Origin: JBCBDX01 sp039815825
Lineage (GTDB): Bacteria > Pseudomonadota > Alphaproteobacteria > Rhizobiales > Rhizobiaceae
Assembly (NCBI GenBank): GCA_039815825.1
Contig: JBCBYO010000001.1
Location: forward strand, 124,001-188,000
Direction: 5' to 3'
Length of the DNA: 64,000 bases
Within the stretch, counting starts at the first letter, position 1; every line of letters begins with the position of its first letter. The position numbers and the translations under genes are program-made. Below the pieces are notes generated by a model. That model was given only the letters and a program-made list of their open reading frames with translations. It was not told the DNA's origin and did no database searches. Positions 1-9,229 of this stretch are shown here, piece by piece.

Positions 1-63
1 GCCAAATTCGCTGTTTCCAGCGATGGGCGGGATATAGGATATATTATACCAAAGCGCAAATGC

Positions 64-597
64 CTATTTGTATGCCATGTTGGCGACCGGCGCGCCAATG
101 GTACAGCACACCGAAATAATGCCTAAAACGGTAATGATAAGCCAAGCGCCGGCGCTCAACGCATAAATGCTGGCTACTGTAATGAGGCACGCAGCTGCAC
201 CTGCACCAATCGCGCCGACCACCAAACCCGTCACAATGATCCCCCGCGCATTGATCAGCAGCATGAGACAAGTGTGGATGACAGCGATACCGAGGAGCGC
301 AAATGCGATGCGGTGCTGAAGGAAACCGAGACCGTCTACCGGCGTCCAGGTCGTGTAAAGAGCATGCGCGAAGGCGATGCCGCAAAAGACTAGCCCGGCT
401 TTGCCGACAATTTCGGTGCTGCGCCCAAAGAGCGACAACGCCGCCAACGCCACCAAACTATAAAATGATGCTGCGCCGGTGGTGACCAAGATCCGCCCGG
501 TCCCTTGATCAAACGTTCCTGACATCAGTGCCGAAATCCCCAGAAAGCCGCTGGCGAACAGGAACAGCAAAAAGGAAACCAAAAACAGTCTGCGCAT
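64..597 (-). CDS. Small multi-pass membrane protein, unknown function
   Basis: A 177-residue protein made almost wholly of hydrophobic segments: about five or six predicted membrane helices, the first within residues 3-25 and the last two in the C-terminal 55 residues. Short polar loops and no enzymatic motif are visible. The ATG at 597 is chosen over a GTG at 612 because a GGGGTG stretch sits a few bases upstream of the ATG. It is the last gene of the leftward run that includes the acetyltransferase and aldehyde dehydrogenase, 62 bp after the acetyltransferase stop. I do not recognise the family. An inner-membrane location is the only safe inference. Confidence 0.6.
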   Translation of the reverse strand: MRRLFLVSFLLFLFASGFLGISALMSGTFDQGTGRILVTTGAASFYSLVALAALSLFGRSTEIVGKAGLVFCGIAFAHALYTTWTPVDGLGFLQHRIAFALLGIAVIHTCLMLLINARGIIVTGLVVGAIGAGAAACLITVASIYALSAGAWLIITVLGIISVCCTIGAPVANMAYK

Positions 598-659
598 AGC
601 GACACCCCGCACTTGCTGAGTGTCGTAGCAGCAAACGGCTAAAGAGGTCTGAACGGGCG

Positions 660-1127
660 CTAAATCACACGGGTCATGAAGTAGGAATGCGGGTCATCGC
701 CATAATCCGCAAATGGCCCTGTCTCTCCAAATCCATAGCGGCGGTACAGTTCTTGGGCGGGCCGGAAATGTTCAGTCCGACCGGTTTCCAACGAAAGCCG
801 CTCCATGCGGCGCGACCGAGCCTCATCCATTAACGTCTCGAGAAGTTTGCGCGCGATGCCCTGCCCGCGCCGTTCAGCCAGCGTATGCATGGATTTGATT
901 TCACCCAACCCATCGCCATGGTCTTTCAGCGCGACACAGCCGACCAGATCATCGCCATCCCATGCTGCCCAGAAGGTGATTTCCGGCACCCGCAACCCGT
1001 CAATGTCGAGCGCGTAGACGCTTTCCGCAGGCGTAATGGAGTGCATATGATCCAGGTGCCGCTGCAGCAGCGACGCTATTTCGGGTCCCGACAAATCGTC
1101 TTTCTGGATGGTGATGGTATCAGCCAT
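660..1127 (-). CDS. GNAT family N-acetyltransferase
   Basis: A 155-residue single-domain GNAT protein. The acetyl-CoA binding signature appears as ERRGQGIARKLLETL (motif A, R/Q-x-x-G-x-G/A) after the strand GEIKSMHTL, and the C-terminal YRRYGF element (motif B) is present. The extended frame continues upstream as antisense of the aldehyde dehydrogenase, so the start is set at the ATG at 1127, giving an 8 bp overlap with the end of the aldehyde dehydrogenase and probable translational coupling. The substrate cannot be read from the sequence. The family acetylates amines on small molecules, peptides or antibiotics. Confidence 0.85.
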   Translation of the reverse strand: MADTITIQKDDLSGPEIASLLQRHLDHMHSITPAESVYALDIDGLRVPEITFWAAWDGDDLVGCVALKDHGDGLGEIKSMHTLAERRGQGIARKLLETLMDEARSRRMERLSLETGRTEHFRPAQELYRRYGFGETGPFADYGDDPHSYFMTRVI

Positions 1128-2553
1128 ATTTCTGCGCCAAAATCTTTGTCTCGGTGAAATCTTCCAAGCCCCAGGCCCCGCCTTCGCGCCCAACGCCTGA
1201 TTGCTTATATCCGCCGAAGGGATGGCCCATCGAGAGGCCGGCGCCGTTGACACGGACCATGCCGGCGCGCAGTTGGCGGCCAACGCGTTCGCCCCTTTCC
1301 GGGTCGTTGGTGTGTAAGTAAGCGGCAAGGCCGAAGTCTGTGTCGTTGGCGATTTGAACGGCCTCGTCCTCACCGTCCTCAAACGGGATCATTGCCAGCA
1401 CGGGACCGAATATTTCCTCGCGTGCGATACGCATATCATTGGACACATCGGCAAATACGGTCGGCCGTGCAAAATAGCCGCGATTAAAGCCTTCCGGGCG
1501 GCCAATGCCTCCGGCAACGCAGCGCGCGCCTTCTGCAAGGCCGATTTCGATCAGGCCTTGTACCTTGTCATATTGTGCCTGGCTGACGAGCGGGCCGATG
1601 TGCCCGCCCTTTTCGTGGGCGCTGCCAACGATCGTCTTTTGCGCCACATCTGTAGCGATAGCCACCGCCTCGTCATAGACGCTGCGTTCAACGATCATGC
1701 GGGTTGGTGCGTTGCATGACTGGCCGGTATTTTCCATACAGTGCGCGACACCACCTCGAACGGCTTTCTCAACATCCGCATCGGCAAAAATAATATTCGG
1801 CGACTTTCCACCCAGCTCTAAAGTGACTTTCTTAGCGGTTGCGGCTGAGCCCTTCATGACGGCAGAGCCCCCGCGCAGGGAACCGGTAAAGCTCATCATG
1901 TCGATGTCACGGTGTGCGCTCATCGCTTCGCCAACCGTCGGGCCATCGCCATTGACCAGATTGAAGACGCCCGCAGGAAAACCGGCTTCGTGCATGAAGT
2001 CAGCCCAAACCATAGCGGACAGGGGTGCGATTTCGGACGGTTTCAAAACGCATGTGTTACCCATTAAGACGGCAGGAATGACCTTCAGGGCAATCTGGTT
2101 GACGGGCCAATTCCAAGGCGTGATCAGGCCAATGACACCGATCGGTTCATGAAGAATTTGTTCGCGTGAAGTGTAGGCACGCTCCCATTCAAACTGGTCA
2201 AAGGCTTTCAAGAAGCCTTTTAAGTGCCATGGACCGCAAGCTGCTTGATCTTCAATGGCGAAATCAATGGGCGCGCCCATTTCATAGCTCATCGCTTCGC
2301 CGAGCTCATTGATACGCGCCTTCATGATAGCGCCGAGCTTTTCAACCAATGCGCGGCGCTCATCCTTGGGGGTTGCTGCCCATGTCGGAAAAGCACGCCT
2401 CGCCGCTGCAACTGCGGCATCAACGTCAGAGCCGGAGCCAAGTGAAATTGTGCCGCAGGGCTCTTCGGTTGACGGGTCAATAACATCAAGTGGTTTTGGC
2501 GCTGCAGGGTCCACCCATTGCCCATCAATATAAAACTGCGTTCGTTCAAACAT
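1120..2553 (-). CDS. NAD(P)-dependent aldehyde dehydrogenase
   Basis: A 477-residue aldehyde dehydrogenase of normal length. All catalytic elements are present: oxyanion-hole Asn148 in TPWNWP, cofactor-binding Lys171 in LKPSE, general base Glu246 in LELGGKSP and nucleophile Cys280 in GQSC. The C-terminal GHPFGGYKQSGVGRE segment is typical of the superfamily. It oxidises an aldehyde to the carboxylate in the cytoplasm, and the specific substrate is not deducible. It lies about 100 bp downstream of truB on the same strand and overlaps the acetyltransferase gene by 8 bp. In many rhizobia truB is followed by rpsO and pnp instead, so this junction is unusual. Confidence 0.93.
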   Translation of the reverse strand: MFERTQFYIDGQWVDPAAPKPLDVIDPSTEEPCGTISLGSGSDVDAAVAAARRAFPTWAATPKDERRALVEKLGAIMKARINELGEAMSYEMGAPIDFAIEDQAACGPWHLKGFLKAFDQFEWERAYTSREQILHEPIGVIGLITPWNWPVNQIALKVIPAVLMGNTCVLKPSEIAPLSAMVWADFMHEAGFPAGVFNLVNGDGPTVGEAMSAHRDIDMMSFTGSLRGGSAVMKGSAATAKKVTLELGGKSPNIIFADADVEKAVRGGVAHCMENTGQSCNAPTRMIVERSVYDEAVAIATDVAQKTIVGSAHEKGGHIGPLVSQAQYDKVQGLIEIGLAEGARCVAGGIGRPEGFNRGYFARPTVFADVSNDMRIAREEIFGPVLAMIPFEDGEDEAVQIANDTDFGLAAYLHTNDPERGERVGRQLRAGMVRVNGAGLSMGHPFGGYKQSGVGREGGAWGLEDFTETKILAQKYG

Positions 2554-2659
2554 GAACTTCTCCTAGCGGCGTTTGGCGCCGCGTGATCTTTGTCGCCAGC
2601 TTAATTCAGTTTAGCAATCAAGGTTGGAATAATCGCGACATAAAGCATTGTTTGCAGAT

Positions 2660-3598
2660 TCAGCCATTGAAAACGCGTTTTGGCTTAAATGCGCCCTGCG
2701 CAATGTCGCCAATAGCCAGCAGCTGGCCTTTGTGGAAGGCGCATACGTCTTCACCGGCAACGGGCGCGTCACGTCCGCGTAAAAACGCCGGATTGCCCAT
2801 CCGGATGCGTTGAGCTTGATTATCGTCCGCATCAATACGTTCAAACCCATCCATCGCGCGGCCGGGATCGATTAATAATTGATCGAGTGCGGCAAAGCGC
2901 GCTTCACGGTCCTCGCCATGTTCCTCTTCGATCGCATCGAGCTGCGCCATGGTAATCGCATCGCTATCCTCAAAAGGATCAACGAGCGTACGACGCAAAT
3001 TGACCACGTGGCCGTAGCAACCGAGTTTTTGGCCCATATCGCGGGCGAGCGCGCGCACATAAGTACCCTTGCCACACTCGACTTCGAAGACGGTTTCATC
3101 GCCGGTATGACCGACGATATTGAGCGCGTCGATCTCAATTTCGCGTGCTTCTAGTTCAACCTCTTCGCCACCACGGGCCATGTTGTATGCACGCTCACCA
3201 TTGACCTTGATCGCGGAGAAGGCAGGCGGGACTTGACTGATAACACCGGTAAAATCAGGTAGCAGCGCCTCAATGGCTGACCGATCAGGACGCGCGTCAC
3301 TGGTTGCGGTAACCTCACCCTCAGCGTCATCAGTGGTTGTCTGGGAACCCCATTTAGCGGTGAACCGATAGCTTTTCGTGCCATCGACAATATAGGGAAC
3401 CGTCTTTGTGGCTTCGCCCAAAGCGATGGGCAGGACGCCCGTGGCCAATGGATCGAGCGTGCCGGCGTGGCCGGCCTTTTGCGCCCCAAAAAGCCATTTG
3501 ATGCGGCTGACGGCTGGGGTTGAGCCCAGTTCGAGCGGTTTATCGAGAACCAGCCAGCCGGAGATGGTTCGTCCTTTTTTTACGCGGTTTCGCGCCAT
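2660..3598 (-). CDS. truB: tRNA pseudouridine-55 synthase TruB
   Basis: A 312-residue pseudouridine synthase that isomerises U55 in the T-loop of tRNAs. The N-terminal GWLVLDKP motif, the catalytic AGTLDPLATG motif with Asp49 and the KSYRF strand are intact. The ECGKGTYVRALARD motif in the middle is also family-typical, and the C-terminus carries the small PUA-like extension. It belongs to the rimP-nusA-infB-rbfA operon, but a 102-codon HNH gene separates it from rbfA. The start is the ATG at 3598. Confidence 0.97.
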   Translation of the reverse strand: MARNRVKKGRTISGWLVLDKPLELGSTPAVSRIKWLFGAQKAGHAGTLDPLATGVLPIALGEATKTVPYIVDGTKSYRFTAKWGSQTTTDDAEGEVTATSDARPDRSAIEALLPDFTGVISQVPPAFSAIKVNGERAYNMARGGEEVELEAREIEIDALNIVGHTGDETVFEVECGKGTYVRALARDMGQKLGCYGHVVNLRRTLVDPFEDSDAITMAQLDAIEEEHGEDREARFAALDQLLIDPGRAMDGFERIDADDNQAQRIRMGNPAFLRGRDAPVAGEDVCAFHKGQLLAIGDIAQGAFKPKRVFNG

Positions 3599-3671
3599 GT
3601 GCTTCTTCGCTTATTGTTGCTGTTATTGGCGATGCCCAAGACGCGCCTGATGGCAAAGCTTTTTGCAAAAC

Positions 3672-3980
3672 TCAATGCCGTCGTCGCCGCGTGGGCGCAT
3701 GAAAGTCTGGTTTCTTGTTGGCGACCCATTTCAGGAATCGCTCAATTTCCGGGTCTGCGCGCAGTTTTTCGACATCGGCACCCACCTCTTCCAACTGCTT
3801 GTTGGTGAAGTTCACATGTAGCGCCTTATGGCAAATCGGGTGGATCGGCACCGTTTCGCGCCCGCCCCGGCTTTTGGGCACATAATGATGCCACTGGATT
3901 TTTGAGCCAAGCGGGCGCCGACAAAGCCAACAGCCCTTATCGACAAGCGCAAGGCGGTCCTGACGACTAGTCCTCATCAT
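3672..3980 (-). CDS. Small HNH-nuclease-like zinc protein
   Basis: A 102-residue protein with a CWLC pair near residue 17, a WHHYVPKSRGG motif (residues about 30-40) and a later HPICHKALH motif. Two CxxC/HxxC-like metal sites flanking a His-His core are characteristic of HNH endonuclease folds (His-Cys/HNH with a Cys4-like zinc finger). The C-terminal half is a short charged helix ending in an Arg-rich tail, which could bind nucleic acid. It overlaps the rbfA stop by 14 bp and precedes truB by about 75 bp, so it is embedded in the ribosome-maturation operon. Whether it cleaves DNA, acts on RNA or is a catalytically inactive zinc protein is unknown. Confidence 0.75.
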   Translation of the reverse strand: MMRTSRQDRLALVDKGCWLCRRPLGSKIQWHHYVPKSRGGRETVPIHPICHKALHVNFTNKQLEEVGADVEKLRADPEIERFLKWVANKKPDFHAPTRRRRH

Positions 3981-4359
3981 CCTTTAAGTCTTGCGTCACC
4001 TTGTCTGACTTCAACAGTTCATCGACTTTCTGGAAGTTATCGAAACTGTCATCGGCGCGGAAGCGGAAGTCCGGCATATACTTCATCTGCCGCAGTTCTG
4101 GTGTCAGCCGCCCGCGAATGAACTTTGCGTTGCGCGCCAATGCCTTGATGATCGGGGCCATGTCATCGCGTCCAAACGCGGCGACATAAACCGTACCGAT
4201 CTTCAAGTCCGGCGACATGCGTACCTCGGTGACGGACAGCACCACGCCGTCCAAATCCGGGTCCTGCACATCGCCGCGCTGAATGATCTTCGTCAGTGCA
4301 TGACGGACATTTTCGCCAACGCGAAGCTGCCGCTGCGAGGGTTCGTTACCGAGGCTCAA
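3967..4359 (-). CDS. rbfA: 30S ribosome-binding factor RbfA
   Basis: RbfA binds the 30S subunit and assists late 16S rRNA 5'-end maturation and cold adaptation. The PSQRQLRVGENVRHAL start region, the KH-like core and the acidic tail ending DDED are typical. Two starts are possible. An ATG at 4392 would overlap infB by 37 bp and has no ribosome-binding site. A TTG at 4359 overlaps the infB stop by 3 bp (TTGA arrangement), has GAGG upstream and gives the normal short N-terminus before the SQR motif (130 residues), so it is preferred. Confidence 0.93.
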   Translation of the reverse strand: MSLGNEPSQRQLRVGENVRHALTKIIQRGDVQDPDLDGVVLSVTEVRMSPDLKIGTVYVAAFGRDDMAPIIKALARNAKFIRGRLTPELRQMKYMPDFRFRADDSFDNFQKVDELLKSDKVTQDLKDDED

Positions 4360-6899
4360 AGCGTCCGTGCAACCTCTTCGACGCGGAAGCATTCGATTAC
4401 ATCGCCAGCGCGGATGTCGTCATAGTTTTCAAACGCCATGCCGCATTCCTGACCAACTGGCACTTCAGCCACTTCATCCTTGAAGCGCTTGAGTGTTTTC
4501 AGCTTGCCTTCATGGATCACAACGCTGTCGCGGATCAAACGAACACCAGCGCCACGCTCGACCTTGCCTTCGGTAACCTGACAACCGGCAACCTTGCCGA
4601 CCTTGGTGATGTTGAAGACTTCTTTGATCTCCGCGTTGCCGAGGAATGTTTCGCGACGCTCGGGCGACAAGAGGCCTTCCATCGCTGATTTCACGTCATC
4701 CAACAGATTGTAGATGATGTTGTAGTAGCGAATTTCGATCCCGGCCGCGTCAGCCGCATCGCGTGCCTGCTTGTTGGCGCGCACGTTAAAGCCCATGATC
4801 GCAGCACCGGTTGATTCCGCCAGTGACACGTCTGTTTCCGTGATACCACCGGCGCCAGAGTGAATGATGCGCGCACGCACCTCATCAGTGCTCATCTTGT
4901 CGAGCGCGCCGATGATCGCTTCTACTGAACCCTGAACGTCCGCTTTAATCACAAGCGGGAAGTCCGCAACTTCCGCGTCTCTCGCAGCTGCCATCATCTG
5001 CTCAAGAGAACCGCGTGCGCCAGCTTGGCGCGCTACAGCTTTTTCTCGGGTCAGACGTTGGCGATATTCAGAGATCTCACGCGCCCGCGCTTCGTTCTCA
5101 ACAACAGCAACCTTGTCACCGGCCTGTGGTGTTCCATTGAGGCCCAAAATCTCGACTGGCAAGGACGGTACGGCTTCAGCCAATTGCTGACCGCGGTCGT
5201 TGATAATCGCGCGCACTTTGCCCCACTCGTCACCAGCGACCACGATGTCACCGGTTTTCAGCGTACCTGCTTGAACGAGCACGGTAGCGACAGAACCCCG
5301 GCCCTTGTCGAGCTTGGCTTCAACAACCACGCCTTCGGCCTGACGGTCCGGGTTGGCTTTCAGTTCAAGCACTTCGGCCTGCAGCAGGATTGCGTCGAGC
5401 ACGCCGTCCAGATTGGTACCCTTGAGCGCCGAGACTTCCACTTCCTGCGTTTCACCGCCCATGGATTCAACAAACACTTCGTGCTGCAACAGTTCGGTAC
5501 GCACTTTGTTGGCGTCGGCTTCCGGCTTGTCGATCTTGTTGATTGCCACAATCATTGGCACTTCGGCTGCTTTGATGTGTGCAATCGACTCAATGGTTTG
5601 CGGCATAACGGAATCGTCCGCCGCTACAACAAGGATCGCAATATCGGTTGCTTGCGCACCGCGCGCGCGCATCGCCGTAAAGGCAGCGTGACCTGGCGTA
5701 TCAAGGAAGGTGATCTTCTCACCGTCTTTTTCCACCTGATAGGCACCGATGTGCTGTGTAATGCCACCAGCTTCGCCGGAAACGACGTTTGCGTTGCGCA
5801 AAGCATCCAGCAGCGATGTCTTACCATGGTCAACGTGACCCATGATGGTCACAACCGGTGGACGACCTTTCAGATCTTCGGGCTTGTCTTCAATGTCAAA
5901 CAGGCCCTCTTCAACATCGGCTTCCGACACGCGTTTAACAGTGTGGCCGAATTCTTCCGCAATCAGTTCGGCGGTATCAGCGTCGATCAGATCGCCCGGC
6001 TTTAGCATCTGCCCCTGCTGCATCATGAACTTGACCACATCGACGGCGCGTTCGGTCATGCGCTGTGCCAGTTCTTGAATGGTGATGGTCTCGGGCAGTT
6101 GCACTTCACGCGATACTTTTTCGCGTGGTTCGGACTGACCCATTTGCGCACGTCGGATTTTCTCCTGACGGCGCTTCATAGCCGCCATCGAGCGCGAACG
6201 ACCTTCGCCATCACCGGTCGCTGTTGAAAGTGTCAGCTTGCCACGGCGGCGGTTATCGTCACGGCCTTTGGATGGCTTGGGCGCATCATCACGAGCCGGA
6301 CGCTTGGCTGGCGCTGCATTACGACCACCACGCTTTTCAGCGTCGTCGGCACGCGCCGGTGCGGGCGCAGCAGCTCGAGCGCGAGGCGCTTCAGCCGATT
6401 TGGCCTGCGCTTCTTTCTCGGCGGCATCCATGGCTGCCTTGCGACGCTCTTCTTCTTCGCGTTTGGCTTTTTCCTCAGCACGGCGACGATCTTCGTCCTC
6501 TAAGCGCTTGGCTTCCGCCTGGCGTTGCTTTTCTTCTTCACCAGCTCTTGCTTGTGCTGATTCCAGCGCGCGACGGCGCGCTTCCAGCTCGCCAGCGGAG
6601 AGATTACGGGCCGCATCGCCACCAGTTGATCTTGGTTGCGGCGCAGCGGGTTTGCGCGTTTCGGCAGGTCTTGCTGATGCGCTGGAAGTCGATGCAGCCT
6701 GTTGTGGCTTTGGCGCCCCAGCTGGCGCAGCAGCAACCGGCTTTTCACCGGGCTTGGTGAATTTGCGCTTTTTGGTTTCAACAACAACAGTGTTGGTGCG
6801 CCCGCCACCCATTTTTTGGCGTACAGTGCCCTTGTCTCCCCTATTGAAGGAGAGCGTGCCGCGGCCACCTTTTTTGTCGTCAGTTGTTCTGTCGCTCAT
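4356..6899 (-). CDS. infB: Translation initiation factor IF-2
   Basis: An 847-residue IF-2, which delivers fMet-tRNA to the 30S subunit and promotes subunit joining. Residues 1-260 form the long, charged, low-complexity Ala/Glu/Arg/Lys-rich N-terminal region with coiled-coil character (AKREEEERRKAA-type blocks). The G-domain follows with G1 GHVDHGKTSLLD, G3 DTPGHAAF and G4 NKID motifs, and then the two beta-barrel domains and C-terminal fMet-tRNA-binding domain. Length and domain order are normal for Alphaproteobacteria. It lies between ylxR (26 bp upstream) and rbfA (overlapping its stop). Confidence 0.98.
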   Translation of the reverse strand: MSDRTTDDKKGGRGTLSFNRGDKGTVRQKMGGGRTNTVVVETKKRKFTKPGEKPVAAAPAGAPKPQQAASTSSASARPAETRKPAAPQPRSTGGDAARNLSAGELEARRRALESAQARAGEEEKQRQAEAKRLEDEDRRRAEEKAKREEEERRKAAMDAAEKEAQAKSAEAPRARAAAPAPARADDAEKRGGRNAAPAKRPARDDAPKPSKGRDDNRRRGKLTLSTATGDGEGRSRSMAAMKRRQEKIRRAQMGQSEPREKVSREVQLPETITIQELAQRMTERAVDVVKFMMQQGQMLKPGDLIDADTAELIAEEFGHTVKRVSEADVEEGLFDIEDKPEDLKGRPPVVTIMGHVDHGKTSLLDALRNANVVSGEAGGITQHIGAYQVEKDGEKITFLDTPGHAAFTAMRARGAQATDIAILVVAADDSVMPQTIESIAHIKAAEVPMIVAINKIDKPEADANKVRTELLQHEVFVESMGGETQEVEVSALKGTNLDGVLDAILLQAEVLELKANPDRQAEGVVVEAKLDKGRGSVATVLVQAGTLKTGDIVVAGDEWGKVRAIINDRGQQLAEAVPSLPVEILGLNGTPQAGDKVAVVENEARAREISEYRQRLTREKAVARQAGARGSLEQMMAAARDAEVADFPLVIKADVQGSVEAIIGALDKMSTDEVRARIIHSGAGGITETDVSLAESTGAAIMGFNVRANKQARDAADAAGIEIRYYNIIYNLLDDVKSAMEGLLSPERRETFLGNAEIKEVFNITKVGKVAGCQVTEGKVERGAGVRLIRDSVVIHEGKLKTLKRFKDEVAEVPVGQECGMAFENYDDIRAGDVIECFRVEEVARTL

Positions 6900-6925
6900 A
6901 AAAGTCCATTTCCTTCGCGGCGCGA

Positions 6926-7582
6926 TTATCGCGCTGCGTCCATAAATCCGTCATTGCCGCGATAACGCGCCAGTTGTTCTAATTGCCGCAATGCGGCAGA
7001 GCCGGCACCGCCGTCAAGCACGGCTGCATGTATTACATTTCCGCCCCCGAATGCAAAACTCATTTGCTCTGTGGTAAAGACAGAAAACGCCTTTGTTTCC
7101 GGTCCACCCAAATGCACGGTTGCCCGGCGGGCCTGATCGATCTTTCGCACACCATCGGGCGATGCTTCTTTGGCATGCAAAGTGGCCAAAGCACGACCGG
7201 CACGCACTGCTTTGTCGACCTGCATCGAACCTGCTGTTGCATCACCGGCTTTGCGCGCCATAGCAAGTGATTGCGAAGCCGCATAGGTCAACAACTCTTC
7301 GACCTGATCGGCCAAATCCGGTCTTATCGAGACTTTAGACTTTAAGCCCCGTGCAAAGAGGTTCTTGGCAACTGCCTGTTCAACACTGACCTTTGTTCCA
7401 GTGACCCAGCAACCGCGACCCGGCAATTTGCGCCGAATGTCGGGCACCACATCGCCATCTGGCCCCACCACAAAACGCAGCAGCGCATCTGCATCGCCGG
7501 ACTGGCCGGTTACTATGCATCTGCGATCATTCATGTCGGTATCTCGCTCCTGCGATTCAACCGGTGCTGCTGCGTGTGTCAA
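6926..7582 (-). CDS. ylxR: YlxR-family RNA-binding protein (DUF448, with L7Ae-like C-terminal part)
   Basis: A 218-residue protein whose first 95 residues are the YlxR fold: CIVTGQ, RFVVGPDG, LPGRGCWVT and a basic KNLFARGLK motif forming a presumed RNA-binding patch. The second half (AMARKAGDATAGSMQVDKAVRAGRA region) resembles the L7Ae/L30e-like domain fused to YlxR in Alphaproteobacteria. The conserved nusA-ylxR-infB order supports a role in transcription/translation. The start is a TTG at 7582, two bases after the nusA stop. It is chosen over the ATG at 7534 because the ERDT segment lost by the shorter form is conserved in rhizobial homologues, as far as I recall. Confidence 0.92.
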   Translation of the reverse strand: MTHAAAPVESQERDTDMNDRRCIVTGQSGDADALLRFVVGPDGDVVPDIRRKLPGRGCWVTGTKVSVEQAVAKNLFARGLKSKVSIRPDLADQVEELLTYAASQSLAMARKAGDATAGSMQVDKAVRAGRALATLHAKEASPDGVRKIDQARRATVHLGGPETKAFSVFTTEQMSFAFGGGNVIHAAVLDGGAGSAALRQLEQLARYRGNDGFMDAAR

Positions 7583-7584
7583 TC

Positions 7585-9195
7585 TTAAGCCTGCGCCTCC
7601 TCGGTTTCTTCGCCAGCTTCGGCTTCTTCATCGTCTTGGGCGAGGTCGGCTTCAGTCATCCAACCAACAGCCAGACGCGCGGCCACCACCATCTCCTCGG
7701 CCTCTTCGCGGGTGGTGTTGAACTTGGTGAAAAGGCCATCGAAAATCTTCGTCTCACCATCCTTGCGCTCACGCCAGCCAACAAGGTCGTCGACAGCACA
7801 ACCAGCAAAGTCTTCCATCGTTTTGATGCCGTCTTCACCGAGTGTCACCAGCATGGCCGTGTTGATACCAGGCACCTGCAGGATTTCGTCCTCAACGCCA
7901 AGCTCACGTCGCTTGGCGTCATTTTCAGCTTCAACGCGGTCGAGGTAATCGCGAGCGCGCTCCTGGATTTCGGCGCCCATTTCCTCACCAAAACCGTCGA
8001 TGGAAGCCACTTCTTCAGCGTCCACATAGGCAACTTCCTCGATGGATGAGAAGCCTTCAGACGCCAGAACCTGACCAACCATCTCGTCAACATCGAGCGC
8101 ATCCATAAAGAGCTGCGAACGCTCGGTGAACTCTTTTTGGCGGCGCGCTGATTCTTCGACTTCGGTCAGAATGTCGATGTCCCAACCGGTCAGTTGTGAC
8201 GCCAAACGCACGTTTTGACCACGACGGCCAATCGCTAGGGACAATTGCTCGTCGGGTACAACCACTTCGATACGCTCTGCGTCCTCATCGAGAACGACCT
8301 TGGCCACTTCAGCGGGTTGCAAAGCGTTGACGATGAAAGATGCCGGTTCCGGCTGCCATGGAATGATATCGATCTTCTCGCCCTGCAGTTCACCGACAAC
8401 GGCCTGCACACGCGAACCGCGCATACCCACACAGGCACCGACCGGATCGATAGCGTTGTCGTTTGAGATCACCGCAATTTTTGCGCGTGAACCCGGGTCA
8501 CGGGCAACAGCACGTATTTCAATGATGCCGTCATAGATTTCAGGTACTTCCATCTGGAAGAGCTTGGCCATGAATTGCGGGTGTGTGCGCGACAGGAAAA
8601 TCTGCGGGCCGCGCTGCTCACGGCGCACATCGTAAATGTAGGCGCGCACGCGGTCCCCATAACGATAAGCTTCGCGTGGGATCAGTTCGTCGCGGCGGAT
8701 GATGCCTTCGCCACGGCCAAGGTCCATGATCACATTACCATATTCCATGCGCTTGACGGTGCCGTTGATGACTTCGCCGACACGGTCTTTGAATTCATCA
8801 AATTGCTGATCGCGTTCTGCTTCACGCACTTTTTGAACGATGACCTGCTTGGCGGATTGCGCGGCAATACGACCGAAATCAAGCGGTGGGAGCGGATCTT
8901 CAAATTCTGTCCCGATGGTCGCGCTCGCGTCTCTGGCCTGGCCGTCGCGCAGCGTAATTTCTGCGTCCGGATTTTCGACTTCCTCAACAACGGTTAGTAT
9001 GCGGCGCAGGCGAATTTCACCGGTCTGTGCGTTGATATCGGCCCGAATATCCGTCTCTTGCCCATAGCGAGACTTGGCAGCCTTTTGGATCGCATCAGCC
9101 ATCGCCTCGATGACAATATTTTTGTCGATCAGTTTTTCGCGCGCTACCGCATCAGCTATTTGGATCAGCTCCAGCTTGTTTGCACTGACAGCCAT
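7585..9195 (-). CDS. nusA: Transcription termination/antitermination protein NusA
   Basis: A 536-residue NusA. The N-terminal RNA-polymerase-binding domain (about 1-130) is followed by an S1 domain (DRVGEVINGTVKR region), KH1 and KH2 domains (GACVGMRGSRVQAV and AIGRRGQNVRLA, both with GxxG loops) and a C-terminal part with helix-hairpin-helix AR-like repeats. The tail is very acidic (residues about 515-536), a feature seen in many alphaproteobacterial NusA proteins. It modulates pausing, intrinsic termination and rRNA antitermination. It lies 34 bp downstream of rimP. Confidence 0.98.
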   Translation of the reverse strand: MAVSANKLELIQIADAVAREKLIDKNIVIEAMADAIQKAAKSRYGQETDIRADINAQTGEIRLRRILTVVEEVENPDAEITLRDGQARDASATIGTEFEDPLPPLDFGRIAAQSAKQVIVQKVREAERDQQFDEFKDRVGEVINGTVKRMEYGNVIMDLGRGEGIIRRDELIPREAYRYGDRVRAYIYDVRREQRGPQIFLSRTHPQFMAKLFQMEVPEIYDGIIEIRAVARDPGSRAKIAVISNDNAIDPVGACVGMRGSRVQAVVGELQGEKIDIIPWQPEPASFIVNALQPAEVAKVVLDEDAERIEVVVPDEQLSLAIGRRGQNVRLASQLTGWDIDILTEVEESARRQKEFTERSQLFMDALDVDEMVGQVLASEGFSSIEEVAYVDAEEVASIDGFGEEMGAEIQERARDYLDRVEAENDAKRRELGVEDEILQVPGINTAMLVTLGEDGIKTMEDFAGCAVDDLVGWRERKDGETKIFDGLFTKFNTTREEAEEMVVAARLAVGWMTEADLAQDDEEAEAGEETEEAQA

Positions 9196-9229
9196 TTGTT
9201 ACTCCTTCTGGAAATCCAGATTGCTTTCT

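Noticed and set aside
5025..6005. 326-codon open frame on the plus strand
   Set aside because: It lies entirely antisense to infB, whose G-domain motifs occupy the same bases. It has no ribosome-binding site or recognisable domain and reflects third-position composition of infB.
6238..6945. 235-codon plus-strand frame rich in Ser, Ala and Arg
   Set aside because: It is the mirror of the charged repetitive N-terminal region of IF-2; low-complexity Ala/Arg/Ser content is an artefact of reading that segment backwards.
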